From assembly GCA_022709625.1 (NCBI GenBank), contig JAKLIL010000152.1, positions 1 to 5,278 of the forward strand: a stretch of 5,278 nucleotides of DNA. The letters are read 5' to 3'. Every line of letters begins with the position of its first letter. The first letter of the stretch is position 1. The translations under genes and the position numbers were made by a program. Below the pieces are notes generated by a model. That model had not been told where the DNA came from. It saw only the letters and a program-made list of their open reading frames with translations, and did no database searches. The stretch is from Verrucomicrobiota bacterium. Lineage in GTDB: Bacteria; Verrucomicrobiota; Kiritimatiellia; CAIQIC01; Lenti-01. This document shows positions 1 to 5,278 of this stretch, in pieces.

Positions 1-2601
1 CCTTTCCATGCGAATTTCACGGCCACACCAACCAATGGAAACGCGGGGGTTGTGGTTCAGTTCAACGACACCTCGACCGGTCCCATCGATAACCGGTTGT
101 GGGATTATGGCGACGGACACACCCTTTTTACGACGAACACGGCGGTTTCAAATTCATATGCCGTTCCAGGCCAGTATTCCGTTTGTTTAACCGTGTTCAG
201 CCAAAGCGCTCAGGATATGCTGTGCAGAACCAATTACATTACGGTTCTGCCCTGCGGCGGCGGATACATCATTGCACCGTCTCCCGCCACTTGCGACAGC
301 GCGGGGTGCAGCGGGGAGATCACGGTCACGGCAGATCCCGGTTGTCCCTGGAATGCCAATAGTCAAGCGGACTGGCTGTTGCTGGGTCCCGGAGGATCGG
401 GACCTGGGGCGGTTCAATACACGGTTGGCTCCAACTCCGCTTGCCTGTCTCGAACCGGAACGGCCGTGATCGCGGGGCATGTCTTTTCCCTTGTGCAAGC
501 TCCGGGACCGGGCAGCTTCGCGATCTCCAGCGACGAGGTGACCTGCGGCGGCAACGGGTGCAACGGAATCGTGACGGTGAGCACTGAACCGGGCTGCGCG
601 TGGGAAACCAGCAGCCAGGCACCTTGGATTGGCATCGGGGCCGGGGGCATCGGTCCGGGTACCGTGTCGTATGCAGTGGATGAAAATCCCGAGTGCGCTC
701 CGCGCACAGGCAACGCCACGATCGCCGGCTGGTCTCTCACCGTTAACCAGGATCCCGGTTCTGGAGAGGTTGCCCTCACGCCCCCGACGGCAACCTGTAC
801 GGCAAGCGGCGGGAGTGGAAGTCTGCATGTAGCCGCAGGAGCGGGCTGCGAATGGGATGTTTACACCTTGGCGCAGTGGGTAACCATCACATCAGGCAAC
901 AAGGGAGAAGGCAGCTCTGACGTGAATTATTCCGTAGCCGCCAACGAGAGCAACTGCATCAGCCGGACGGGAACGATATGGGTGGCGGATCAGTCATTTA
1001 CGCTCGTTCAGGATGCCGGCGCAGGAAGCTATTCGCTCAATCCGAGCACCCGCCTTTCTACGGCTGCGGGAGGCCATGGCGCCGTGATTATCGCCGCCGG
1101 CACGGGGTGCCAGTGGACTGCTAGCAGCGATAGCGCCTGGCTGCATGCCTCCGGCAGCGGGTTCGGCAACGGTTCGGCCAGCTATCTGGTGGACGCCAAC
1201 ATGGGTGGTACGCGGACCGGATATGTCTCCATCGCCACCGAAACGCTCACGATCATCCAGAACGCCGGCCCCCCGGAACGCACAGGATACGTAGTGTTCC
1301 CGATCCTGGCCGGTGATCCCAACGTGCAGGCCCACGGCGCGGCGGGTAATGGCACGAATTTCCTTATTGCCATCCGGGGTGGAGAGGGCTATTCCGGCCT
1401 GATCGTGGTGCAAAGAGTCTCTCCCCATGGCGACCTGATTGGGCAGCCGATCTCGCTGGGACGGTCGGGCGGAACTCCAAACATCGGCTTCGATGGCACG
1501 AATTGCTTGGTGGTGTGGCCGGACGAGGGCAACGGTTACCCGAACGACCAGATTTACGGCCAGTTCGTCAGCCTTTTCGGCGATTTGATCGGCCCCCCCT
1601 TCCCCATCAGCACTTCTGCGGGGATCAAGGATCTCAATTCTACTCGGCCACTTGTCTTCGATGGCACGTGGTATTGGGTGGCGTGGCAATACGCGAGCGA
1701 CGAAGAGGCTGCGTCGGATATCTACGGCCGATGGGTGGACCCCGTATCCGGCCCGCAGGGCGTCGAAATCGGCATCTGCACGAATACCGGAGAACAGACC
1801 ACGCCCGTCGTGGCGGCAAGCCGCACCAATATCCTCGCAGCCTGGTGGAACCGGACCGCCCCTTCGCCCGAACCATGGGAAGTGGCTGGACGATTCCTGA
1901 CGCGCTTGGGCGATATGGCCGACATCCCGACCATCAGCCAGACCAACTCCCTCGACATGAATCCATTCGATGCCGTATTCAACGGCACGAATTACCTCGT
2001 GGTTTGGAGCCGCAACCTGACCAGCAACCCGACCAACCATCTGTACGGCCGGTTCCTGTCCCCGGCCGGCGTTTTCCCGGGTCCCGAATTCCCGATCGTC
2101 ACCGGAACCGCGAACCAAGTCTTTCCGATGGCGGCTTTTGATGGCGCCAACCATCTGGTTGGCTGGTCGGACGGCAACGGCAATATCCGGTTCTTGTATC
2201 TTACAACGGCCGGACAAGCCATGGGCCAGGAATTCAACGTGTTCGAGCCGGGCCAAGGAAATTATCCCCCGCTCTATGGCTCGGTGGTCAGCACCGGCCG
2301 GCGGTTCCTGTCCGTGGCCACCATGGGCCCGGGATTCGATGACAGCACGGACGTCTTTGGCGCGTTCATCCCGAACAGCATTGAGCCTTCGTGGCTGATG
2401 ATCTCGAACCAAGCCACCCGGCTGGAACTTACCGGCGTTCCCGGACAGGACTACCTATTCCAATGGGCTACCGATCTCCTGCTCTCGAATGCCTGGTCCG
2501 ACTGGTTCACCACCAACGCCGGCAACGGCGCGCTGAATCTCATTGGGACAAATCCCCTGGGGCAAGTCTATTATCGGGCCATTCAGGGGTCCGAACCTTG
2601 A
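1..2601 (+). CDS. Large secreted modular protein: PKD, four BACON-type repeats, seven propeller-like repeats, PVC-type C-terminal module (5' partial)
   Basis: The frame is open from base 1 (866 codons visible, TGA at 2599-2601), and PKD sequence is already present upstream of the GTG at 52. The gene therefore begins outside the window and the GTG is not its start. Numbering from base 1, residues about 1-83 are a PKD domain, with WDYGDG and then YAVPGQYSVCLTV. Residues about 89-166, 172-250, 256-337 and 343-420 are four BACON-type Ig-like repeats, each with a GCxW strand, a later W, an RTG turn and a final Q. Residues about 430-792 hold seven copies of an FDGTNxLVVW-like strand spaced 47-56 residues apart, with IYGRF strands between, as in a beta-propeller. 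Residues about 795-862 form a module with YLFQWATDLL and VYYRA. PKD and BACON domains are typical of extracellular adhesion or glycan-binding proteins. No catalytic domain is visible, so the substrate is unknown. A secretion signal would lie upstream. Confidence 0.93.
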   Translation, partial: PFHANFTATPTNGNAGVVVQFNDTSTGPIDNRLWDYGDGHTLFTTNTAVSNSYAVPGQYSVCLTVFSQSAQDMLCRTNYITVLPCGGGYIIAPSPATCDSAGCSGEITVTADPGCPWNANSQADWLLLGPGGSGPGAVQYTVGSNSACLSRTGTAVIAGHVFSLVQAPGPGSFAISSDEVTCGGNGCNGIVTVSTEPGCAWETSSQAPWIGIGAGGIGPGTVSYAVDENPECAPRTGNATIAGWSLTVNQDPGSGEVALTPPTATCTASGGSGSLHVAAGAGCEWDVYTLAQWVTITSGNKGEGSSDVNYSVAANESNCISRTGTIWVADQSFTLVQDAGAGSYSLNPSTRLSTAAGGHGAVIIAAGTGCQWTASSDSAWLHASGSGFGNGSASYLVDANMGGTRTGYVSIATETLTIIQNAGPPERTGYVVFPILAGDPNVQAHGAAGNGTNFLIAIRGGEGYSGLIVVQRVSPHGDLIGQPISLGRSGGTPNIGFDGTNCLVVWPDEGNGYPNDQIYGQFVSLFGDLIGPPFPISTSAGIKDLNSTRPLVFDGTWYWVAWQYASDEEAASDIYGRWVDPVSGPQGVEIGICTNTGEQTTPVVAASRTNILAAWWNRTAPSPEPWEVAGRFLTRLGDMADIPTISQTNSLDMNPFDAVFNGTNYLVVWSRNLTSNPTNHLYGRFLSPAGVFPGPEFPIVTGTANQVFPMAAFDGANHLVGWSDGNGNIRFLYLTTAGQAMGQEFNVFEPGQGNYPPLYGSVVSTGRRFLSVATMGPGFDDSTDVFGAFIPNSIEPSWLMISNQATRLELTGVPGQDYLFQWATDLLLSNAWSDWFTTNAGNGALNLIGTNPLGQVYYRAIQGSEP
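265..1260 (+). repeat. Four tandem BACON-type (BACON_2-like) repeats within the large secreted protein
   Basis: Four units of about 84-87 codons start near 265, 514, 766 and 1027. Each has a Gly-rich turn, a 'GCxW' strand, an aromatic 'xW(I/V/L)' strand, a 'GxGxxxVxYxV' strand, an 'RTG' turn and a terminal Q followed by an (A/P)G linker. The layout matches the BACON family of putative carbohydrate- or mucin-binding Ig-like domains. The family assignment is from pattern recognition. The repeats are diverged rather than recent copies. Cysteines fall from four in units one and two to three in unit three and one in unit four. Confidence 0.85.
1288..2376 (+). repeat. Seven-copy propeller-like repeat region within the large secreted protein
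   Basis: A strand of the type (F/N)-(D/N)-G-T-N-x-L-(V/I)-x-W recurs seven times: GTNFLIAIRG, FDGTNCLVVWPD, FDGTWYWVAWQY, SRTNILAAWWN, FNGTNYLVVWSR, FDGANHLVGWSD and TGRRFLSVAT. Spacing is 47 to 56 residues. Between copies comes an IYGxF(V/L)sp-G-x-xxG-xxFPI strand pair. Repeat length and number fit a seven-bladed beta-propeller. The fold is inferred and no named family is claimed. The first and last copies are the least conserved, as expected at the closure of a propeller. Confidence 0.7.
2380..2592 (+). other. PVC-type C-terminal module, first copy (domain in the large secreted protein)
   Basis: This stretch encodes about 70 residues with the signature Y-L-F-Q-W-A-T-D-L-L, then W-S-D-W, then V-Y-Y-R-A near the stop codon. 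Domains of this type recur at the ends of very large secreted proteins in Verrucomicrobiota and relatives, where attachment or sorting has been suspected. That role is inference. A second copy lies near the N-terminus of the next gene. Confidence 0.6.
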
Positions 2602-2617
2602 TGATGTTGAACCGAGT

Positions 2618-2640
2618 GAGGGACATCGGATGGAAAGGAA
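2618..2640 (+). promoter_or_regulatory. Two alternative ribosome binding sites for the DUF1566 gene
   Basis: GAGGGA at 2618-2623 lies 6 nt before the ATG at 2630. AAAGGAA at 2634-2640 lies 7 nt before an in-frame ATG at 2648. Both are good Shine-Dalgarno matches, and both starts give a usable signal peptide, so the start is ambiguous by six codons. The longer in-frame opening to 2543 would overlap the upstream gene by about 60 bp and is not preferred. Confidence 0.6.
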
Positions 2641-3625
2641 TCCAAAAATGAACGCAACAAGCAAATGCATCGTGCTCTGCATTGGGGTGGTCGTCATGGC
2701 CTGCGCATCCAAGGCGGATACGAATCTGGAAATCACGGCCGCCAGCGGAGGCTACATTACCTGGACCAACGTGGACTCCAATCTTTACTACACGGTCGAA
2801 TGGCGTCCCGACCTGCTAGGTCCAATTGACTGGAATGGGTCCTTCCGCGGATGCCAGGACCTGCGATCTTCCGAGCCCAACTTGTCGGTGCCGGTGCCGG
2901 TGTTTTTCCGCATTGCCGGCTCAACAATGCCCGCGCACACACGCATTTTGTCAGCTACCAGTACCAGCGTTGAAGCCGGGTATTACGAGGCGGCGAACCT
3001 GGCGGCGATTGATCCGGATTTGGTCGCCGTAAACATCAAGTCCGGGATCACCCTTTTCGGAGTAACCGGTACTCTGTCGGGTGGGGCAACTTTCCCCGCG
3101 CCGGTTCCGAGGTCGGGGCAGACGCCAACATTGCCGGTGAATCCGGCTCCGGCTGGATCGGACGGAGCCTTGCAGAAAGGCGTCGTGTGGCCGAATCCAC
3201 GATTCAGCGACAACACGAACGGCACCATCACGGATAATTTGACCGGGCTGATCTGGCTCAAGAATTGCGAGGCGTTCGGAGATCGGGCCTGGACACAAGC
3301 CTTGAATGACTGCGCAACGCTCAACAGCGGCGAGAAAGGCCTCAGCGATGGCTCGGTCGAGGGCGACTGGCGGTTGCCCAACATGAAGGAACTGGAAAGT
3401 CTGGTGGATTGGGCCTATATGGATCCCGCCCTGCCAAACACCGTGGGTACTGGGCAATGGACATCTGGAAATCCATTCACGGGATATCCGGTCAACGTCT
3501 GGTCAAGCTGCACGCAGCAGGAATACGCCGAGATGGCGTGGAGCGTGGATTTCTTTGCCGGCGGCCATGGCGCGGATAGCAAGTCGCAAGCCCATCAAGT
3601 CTGGCCGGTTCGCGGCGGCCAATGA
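2630..3625 (+). CDS. Secreted DUF1566 (Lcl C-terminal) domain protein with PVC-type module
   Basis: With the ATG at 2630 this is 331 residues; the ATG at 2648 would give 325. Residues 1-29 look like a signal peptide: a basic start, the core CIVLCIGVVVMACA, and likely cleavage after SKA. VMAC is a poor lipobox, so lipidation is unlikely but possible. Residues about 32-97 contain GGYITWTN, YYTVEWRPDLL and VPVFFRI, a module also at the C-terminus of the upstream protein. Residues about 104-149 are one copy of the repeat ending NIKSGITLFGVTGT. Residues about 189-331 are a DUF1566/Lcl C-terminal domain: RFSDNTNGTITDNLTGLIW, then GDWRLPN, then VWSS, ending exactly in VWPVRGGQ. In Legionella Lcl the related domain binds host glycosaminoglycans; here the ligand is unknown. 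The gene lies 28 bp downstream of the large modular protein on the same strand, suggesting an operon. Cys213 and Cys228 could pair in the exported protein. Confidence 0.94.
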   Translation: MERNPKMNATSKCIVLCIGVVVMACASKADTNLEITAASGGYITWTNVDSNLYYTVEWRPDLLGPIDWNGSFRGCQDLRSSEPNLSVPVPVFFRIAGSTMPAHTRILSATSTSVEAGYYEAANLAAIDPDLVAVNIKSGITLFGVTGTLSGGATFPAPVPRSGQTPTLPVNPAPAGSDGALQKGVVWPNPRFSDNTNGTITDNLTGLIWLKNCEAFGDRAWTQALNDCATLNSGEKGLSDGSVEGDWRLPNMKELESLVDWAYMDPALPNTVGTGQWTSGNPFTGYPVNVWSSCTQQEYAEMAWSVDFFAGGHGADSKSQAHQVWPVRGGQ

Positions 3626-3653
3626 GCGTATACGCCCTGAGTCTCCTCGTTCA
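3626..3653. other. Short convergent intergenic gap with a 10-bp palindrome
   Basis: The 28 bp between the two convergent stop codons contains the perfect palindrome GCGTATACGC at 3626-3635, directly after the DUF1566 stop. There is no T-run on either strand and no long stem, so it does not look like a standard intrinsic terminator. It may be chance. Confidence 0.3.
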
Positions 3654-4301
3654 CTAAGAAGCCATTATGGCGATCGCCAAGGCGTAGGCCCCGCCAACGA
3701 CGTTCCGTGACCAGAGTTGAATCCCGGTGGCGGGTTCGACCTGATAGGGAATCCGTTCGAGCCGCGTGCGGCGGACGATGCCGCCATCGGCCCAGCCGCA
3801 GCCGAGGGCCTTCAACAAGGCTTCCTTCTGGCTCCACAGCGTGAAAAAAGCCTCGCGCCCTCCGGCGCGGACCAAAGCCTGCTCGCTCCCCGAAAACACG
3901 CGTTCTCCGAGCCGTTCGACGTCGGCCGGCCGAGACATCGATTCCAAATCGACGCCAATGGAAACTCCGCGGGCCAGTACGGCCACGGCATATTCCCCGG
4001 CATGCGACAGGTTGAAGCCCCATTCTGCCGCGCTGCCGGTCAGCAGGGGTTTCCCGTTGTTGCCCGTTTGGAATTCGACTCGGTCCGATCCGAGTTGGCG
4101 CGGCAGCCAACAGGTTTTGAACCACTCCGAGGCGCCGGCCCGATGGCGGGCCGCCGGATCCATAAACCTCCGAATTTTTTCGCGGGCGGAGGAAGACAGG
4201 CGCAATTCCCAATCCGCAGCGGCCACGGCGATGGCGGCCAGCCGGAACGGTTCTCCGGGCAGTTCCCAATGTTCCACGGGAATGTCGCAATCGGCGGCCA
4301 T
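3654..4301 (-). CDS. Sfp-type 4'-phosphopantetheinyl transferase
   Basis: This 215-residue cytoplasmic enzyme is predicted to move the 4'-phosphopantetheine arm of coenzyme A onto a conserved serine of carrier proteins used in fatty acid, polyketide or non-ribosomal peptide synthesis. The family motifs are in order: GKPLL at 83-87, FNLSHAGEYAVAVLA at 96-110, GVDLES at 116-121 with the Mg-binding Asp118 and Glu120, and LWSQKEALLKALGCG at 155-169 with Lys159, Glu160 and Lys164. The length is usual for short Sfp/HetI-like enzymes. The ATG at 4301 is firm: an in-frame TAG occurs 12 codons upstream with no other ATG, GTG or TTG between. No clear Shine-Dalgarno precedes it. No carrier-protein, polyketide synthase or peptide synthetase gene is in the window, so its partner cannot be named. 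It may serve as the general holo-ACP synthase or a secondary-metabolite pathway. It runs convergent to the DUF1566 gene and divergent from the 3D lipoprotein. Confidence 0.94.
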   Translation of the reverse strand: MAADCDIPVEHWELPGEPFRLAAIAVAAADWELRLSSSAREKIRRFMDPAARHRAGASEWFKTCWLPRQLGSDRVEFQTGNNGKPLLTGSAAEWGFNLSHAGEYAVAVLARGVSIGVDLESMSRPADVERLGERVFSGSEQALVRAGGREAFFTLWSQKEALLKALGCGWADGGIVRRTRLERIPYQVEPATGIQLWSRNVVGGAYALAIAIMAS

Positions 4302-4380
4302 GGAACCATTTTGCCAAATTGCCCCGATGGCACAAATCTATTTGTCATCGCCGCCGATCTAGGCCATCCTAGTCGCTGGC
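4302..4380. promoter_or_regulatory. Divergent intergenic spacer with two inverted repeats, probable promoters for both flanking genes
   Basis: These 79 bp separate the oppositely oriented starts of the transferase and the 3D lipoprotein. They contain a perfect AT-rich dyad at 4332-4345 (ACAAAT, CT, ATTTGT) and a second dyad at 4359-4372 (CTAGG, CCAT, CCTAG). For the rightward gene there is a TTGCCA at 4311-4316, but no convincing -10 box at standard distance. Promoter placement is therefore unresolved. The dyads are operator-like, but no regulator is identified. Confidence 0.4.
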
Positions 4381-4881
4381 ATGCAAGGCAAGATGGCCAT
4401 CCTCTCTGTGGCGCTTCTCGCGGTGCTTGTTCTGGGCGGGTGCACGGTCTTGTTTCTCGACCAAGAGGCCGATGAAGATCTGATCTACGGCAAAATGGTC
4501 CGCATGGAAACGACGGCCTATTGTCCATGTGGCTATTGCTGCAGTTGGAAACTCGACAAACACGGGCGACCGGTCGTCGCTGCCGGGCGGGATCGCGGCA
4601 AGCCCAAGGCCGTGGGGATCACGGCCAGCGGCAAGCGCGCCAAGCCTGGTACGATCGCCGCCGACACCCGCTACTATCCCATGGGCACGGTGCTCTATAT
4701 TCCCGGCTACGGCTACGGCGTGGTTGAAGACCGCGGAGGCGATATCAAGGGTCGCCACCGCCTCGATCTCTATTTCAATACCCATAAGGAGGCCCGCAAT
4801 TGGGGCCGAAAACGGATCGAGGTGGCGGTGTTCCCCAAGGACACTCCCCCGATGCCCAAAAACGCGCCGCCGCCGATGTGA
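4381..4881 (+). CDS. 3D-domain lipoprotein, predicted peptidoglycan-active (MltA-like double-psi barrel) protein
   Basis: This is a 166-residue protein. Residues 1-21 form a lipoprotein signal, MQGK then a hydrophobic core ending in the lipobox LGGC, so Cys21 should be lipidated at the membrane. Residues about 42-150 are a 3D domain, named for three conserved aspartates: Asp95 in GTIAADT, Asp117 in VVEDRGG and Asp129 in LDLYF. The motifs GITASG, YPMGTVLYIPGYGYG and HKEARNWGRK also fit. This is the catalytic barrel of MltA-type lytic transglycosylases and Rpf/Sps-like proteins, so cleavage of cell-wall glycan strands is inferred. Between TAY and GITASG sits YCPCGYCC, a cluster of four cysteines (48, 50, 53, 54) absent from MltA. 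The tail is Pro-rich. An ATG at 4393 has a nearer AGG, but starting there would drop Lys4, the only positive charge before the core, so 4381 is preferred. No good Shine-Dalgarno precedes 4381. Confidence 0.93.
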   Translation: MQGKMAILSVALLAVLVLGGCTVLFLDQEADEDLIYGKMVRMETTAYCPCGYCCSWKLDKHGRPVVAAGRDRGKPKAVGITASGKRAKPGTIAADTRYYPMGTVLYIPGYGYGVVEDRGGDIKGRHRLDLYFNTHKEARNWGRKRIEVAVFPKDTPPMPKNAPPPM

Positions 4882-5005
4882 CGGTTTCCGTGGATCCGCC
4901 GGTGTCGACTTTCGGCGCGCGTCTGGCTGCTGGATCGGCCTCGGCAATCGCCGCGCACCCCGTAAGTCCTTTCAGTGGGCTATCGGCAACCGGAATTATT
5001 GGTTG
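4882..5005. other. Intergenic sequence after the 3D lipoprotein gene, no gene or terminator recognised
   Basis: Nothing coding is supported here, and no GC stem followed by a T-run is visible. The only structure noticed is a weak stem just upstream of the rpsU -35 box: CAACC at 4987-4991 pairs with GGTTG at 5001-5005, extendable by two G-U pairs around the loop AATTA. Confidence 0.4.
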
Positions 5006-5035
5006 TTGACAGCCCCCCTCCGATTTCCCTAGTTT
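5006..5035 (+). promoter_or_regulatory. Candidate sigma-70-type promoter of rpsU
   Basis: A consensus -35 box TTGACA at 5006-5011 is followed after 18 bp by TAGTTT at 5030-5035. This -10 keeps the key T, A and final T of TATAAT. Transcription would start near 5042, giving a leader of about 80 nt before the rpsU start. The position just upstream of a highly expressed ribosomal gene supports it. The -10 box is weak by the Escherichia coli standard. Confidence 0.6.
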
Positions 5036-5049
5036 TTGCGCGTTTTTCC

Positions 5050-5091
5050 GGCCGGCCCCCCCCGTGCCGCCGGCCCCGCCACCAGGCGGGG
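5050..5091 (+). promoter_or_regulatory. Two overlapping GC-rich hairpins in the rpsU leader
   Basis: GGCCGGC at 5050-5056 pairs perfectly with GCCGGCC at 5069-5075 around a C-rich 12-nt loop. CCCCGCC at 5074-5080 pairs perfectly with GGCGGGG at 5085-5091 around the loop ACCA. The stems share bases 5074-5075, so they cannot both form fully. No T-run follows, so neither is a standard terminator. The placement between promoter and Shine-Dalgarno allows a cis-regulatory role, which is inference. Confidence 0.45.
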
Positions 5092-5123
5092 TAACCGCAC
5101 ATAAGGCAGGTGAAGACCCCCGT

Positions 5124-5278
5124 ATGACAGAAGTGAAGATCAGGAAAGGCGAATCCGTCGAAAAGGCGTTGCGCCGCCTGAAGAAGAAACTCGACCGCGA
5201 AGGCATTATGCGCGACATCCGCGCCAAGCGGCATTTCGAGAAGCCCAGCGAGAAGCGGCGCCGCAAGGCCGCCCGTGC
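5124..5278 (+). CDS. rpsU: Small ribosomal subunit protein S21 (3' partial)
   Basis: The first 51 residues of ribosomal protein S21 are present and the gene runs off the window end. S21 is a small, very basic protein of the 30S subunit that binds near the 3' end of 16S rRNA and helps translation initiation. The family pattern is clear: MTEVKIRKGESVEKALRRLK, then a Lys/Arg-rich helix with REGIMRDIRAKRHFEKPSEK, then RRRK. S21 is usually 60-70 residues, so only a short basic tail is missing. The ATG at 5124 is preceded by AGGTGA at 5108-5113, 10 nt upstream, and by a candidate promoter and structured leader. Nothing in the visible part looks abnormal. Confidence 0.95.
   Translation, partial: MTEVKIRKGESVEKALRRLKKKLDREGIMRDIRAKRHFEKPSEKRRRKAAR

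Noticed and set aside
52..54. GTG as the start of the large secreted protein
   Set aside because: The frame is open to base 1 and the upstream codons continue PKD sequence, so the real start is outside the window.
187..828. Minus-strand open frame of 213 codons
   Set aside because: It is antisense to the BACON repeats, rich in Arg and Ala with no recognisable motif; a shadow of the plus-strand gene.
994..2412. Long open frame of 472 codons on the minus strand opposite the large secreted protein
   Set aside because: It lies fully antisense to a frame with clear PKD, BACON and propeller-like repeats. Its own translation shows no domain, and long antisense frames are common in GC-rich genes.
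3717..4475. Plus-strand open frames opposite the phosphopantetheinyl transferase
   Set aside because: They show no motifs, while the minus strand holds all transferase signature motifs in order.
4369..4947. Minus-strand frame of 192 codons opposite the 3D lipoprotein
   Set aside because: It is antisense to a well-supported lipoprotein and has no recognisable domain.
4882..5005. Intrinsic terminator for the 3D lipoprotein gene
   Set aside because: Short GC stems can be drawn, but none has a following T-run, so no terminator is called.
4529..5032. Plus-strand frame overlapping the 3D lipoprotein and running into the intergenic region
   Set aside because: Its low-complexity Arg/Ala/Ser translation is a frame-shifted shadow of the 3D domain.

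Overview
The window is a GC-rich bacterial chromosomal fragment. It probably comes from the PVC group, in or near Verrucomicrobiota/Kiritimatiellota. This is inference from protein style. Two secreted proteins carry the 'YxxxWxxDLL...W...(Y/F)(Y/F)R' module common in those phyla. One also has the 'NIKSGxTxFGVxGT' plus DUF1566 arrangement frequent there. The 3D-domain lipoprotein carries a cysteine-rich CPCxxCC insert I associate with the same group. No rRNA or other decisive marker is present.

Layout. (1) 1-2601 (+): the 3' part of a large secreted, modular surface protein. In order it has a PKD domain, four BACON-type Ig-like repeats, a seven-repeat propeller-like region and a C-terminal PVC-type module. 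Its N-terminus lies outside the window. (2) 2630-3625 (+): a second secreted protein 28 bp downstream, probably co-transcribed. It has a signal peptide, the same PVC-type module now at the N-terminus, one NIKSG-type repeat and a C-terminal DUF1566/Lcl domain. (3) 3654-4301 (-): a Sfp-type 4'-phosphopantetheinyl transferase, convergent with the secreted pair. (4) 4381-4881 (+): a 3D-domain lipoprotein, probably acting on peptidoglycan, divergent from the transferase across a 79-bp spacer with two small dyads. (5) 4882-5123: a 242-bp intergenic region with a candidate promoter and a GC-rich leader containing two mutually exclusive hairpins. (6) 5124-end (+): ribosomal protein S21 (rpsU), cut by the window edge.

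The first two genes look like a cell-surface or extracellular pair built from shared parts. The transferase, the lipoprotein and rpsU are housekeeping-type genes with no obvious pathway link to each other. I see no mobile element, CRISPR array, tRNA or rRNA, and no clear novel defence or metabolic system. The more unusual points are the modular architecture and cysteine pattern of the first protein, the cysteine cluster of the lipoprotein, and the rpsU leader.
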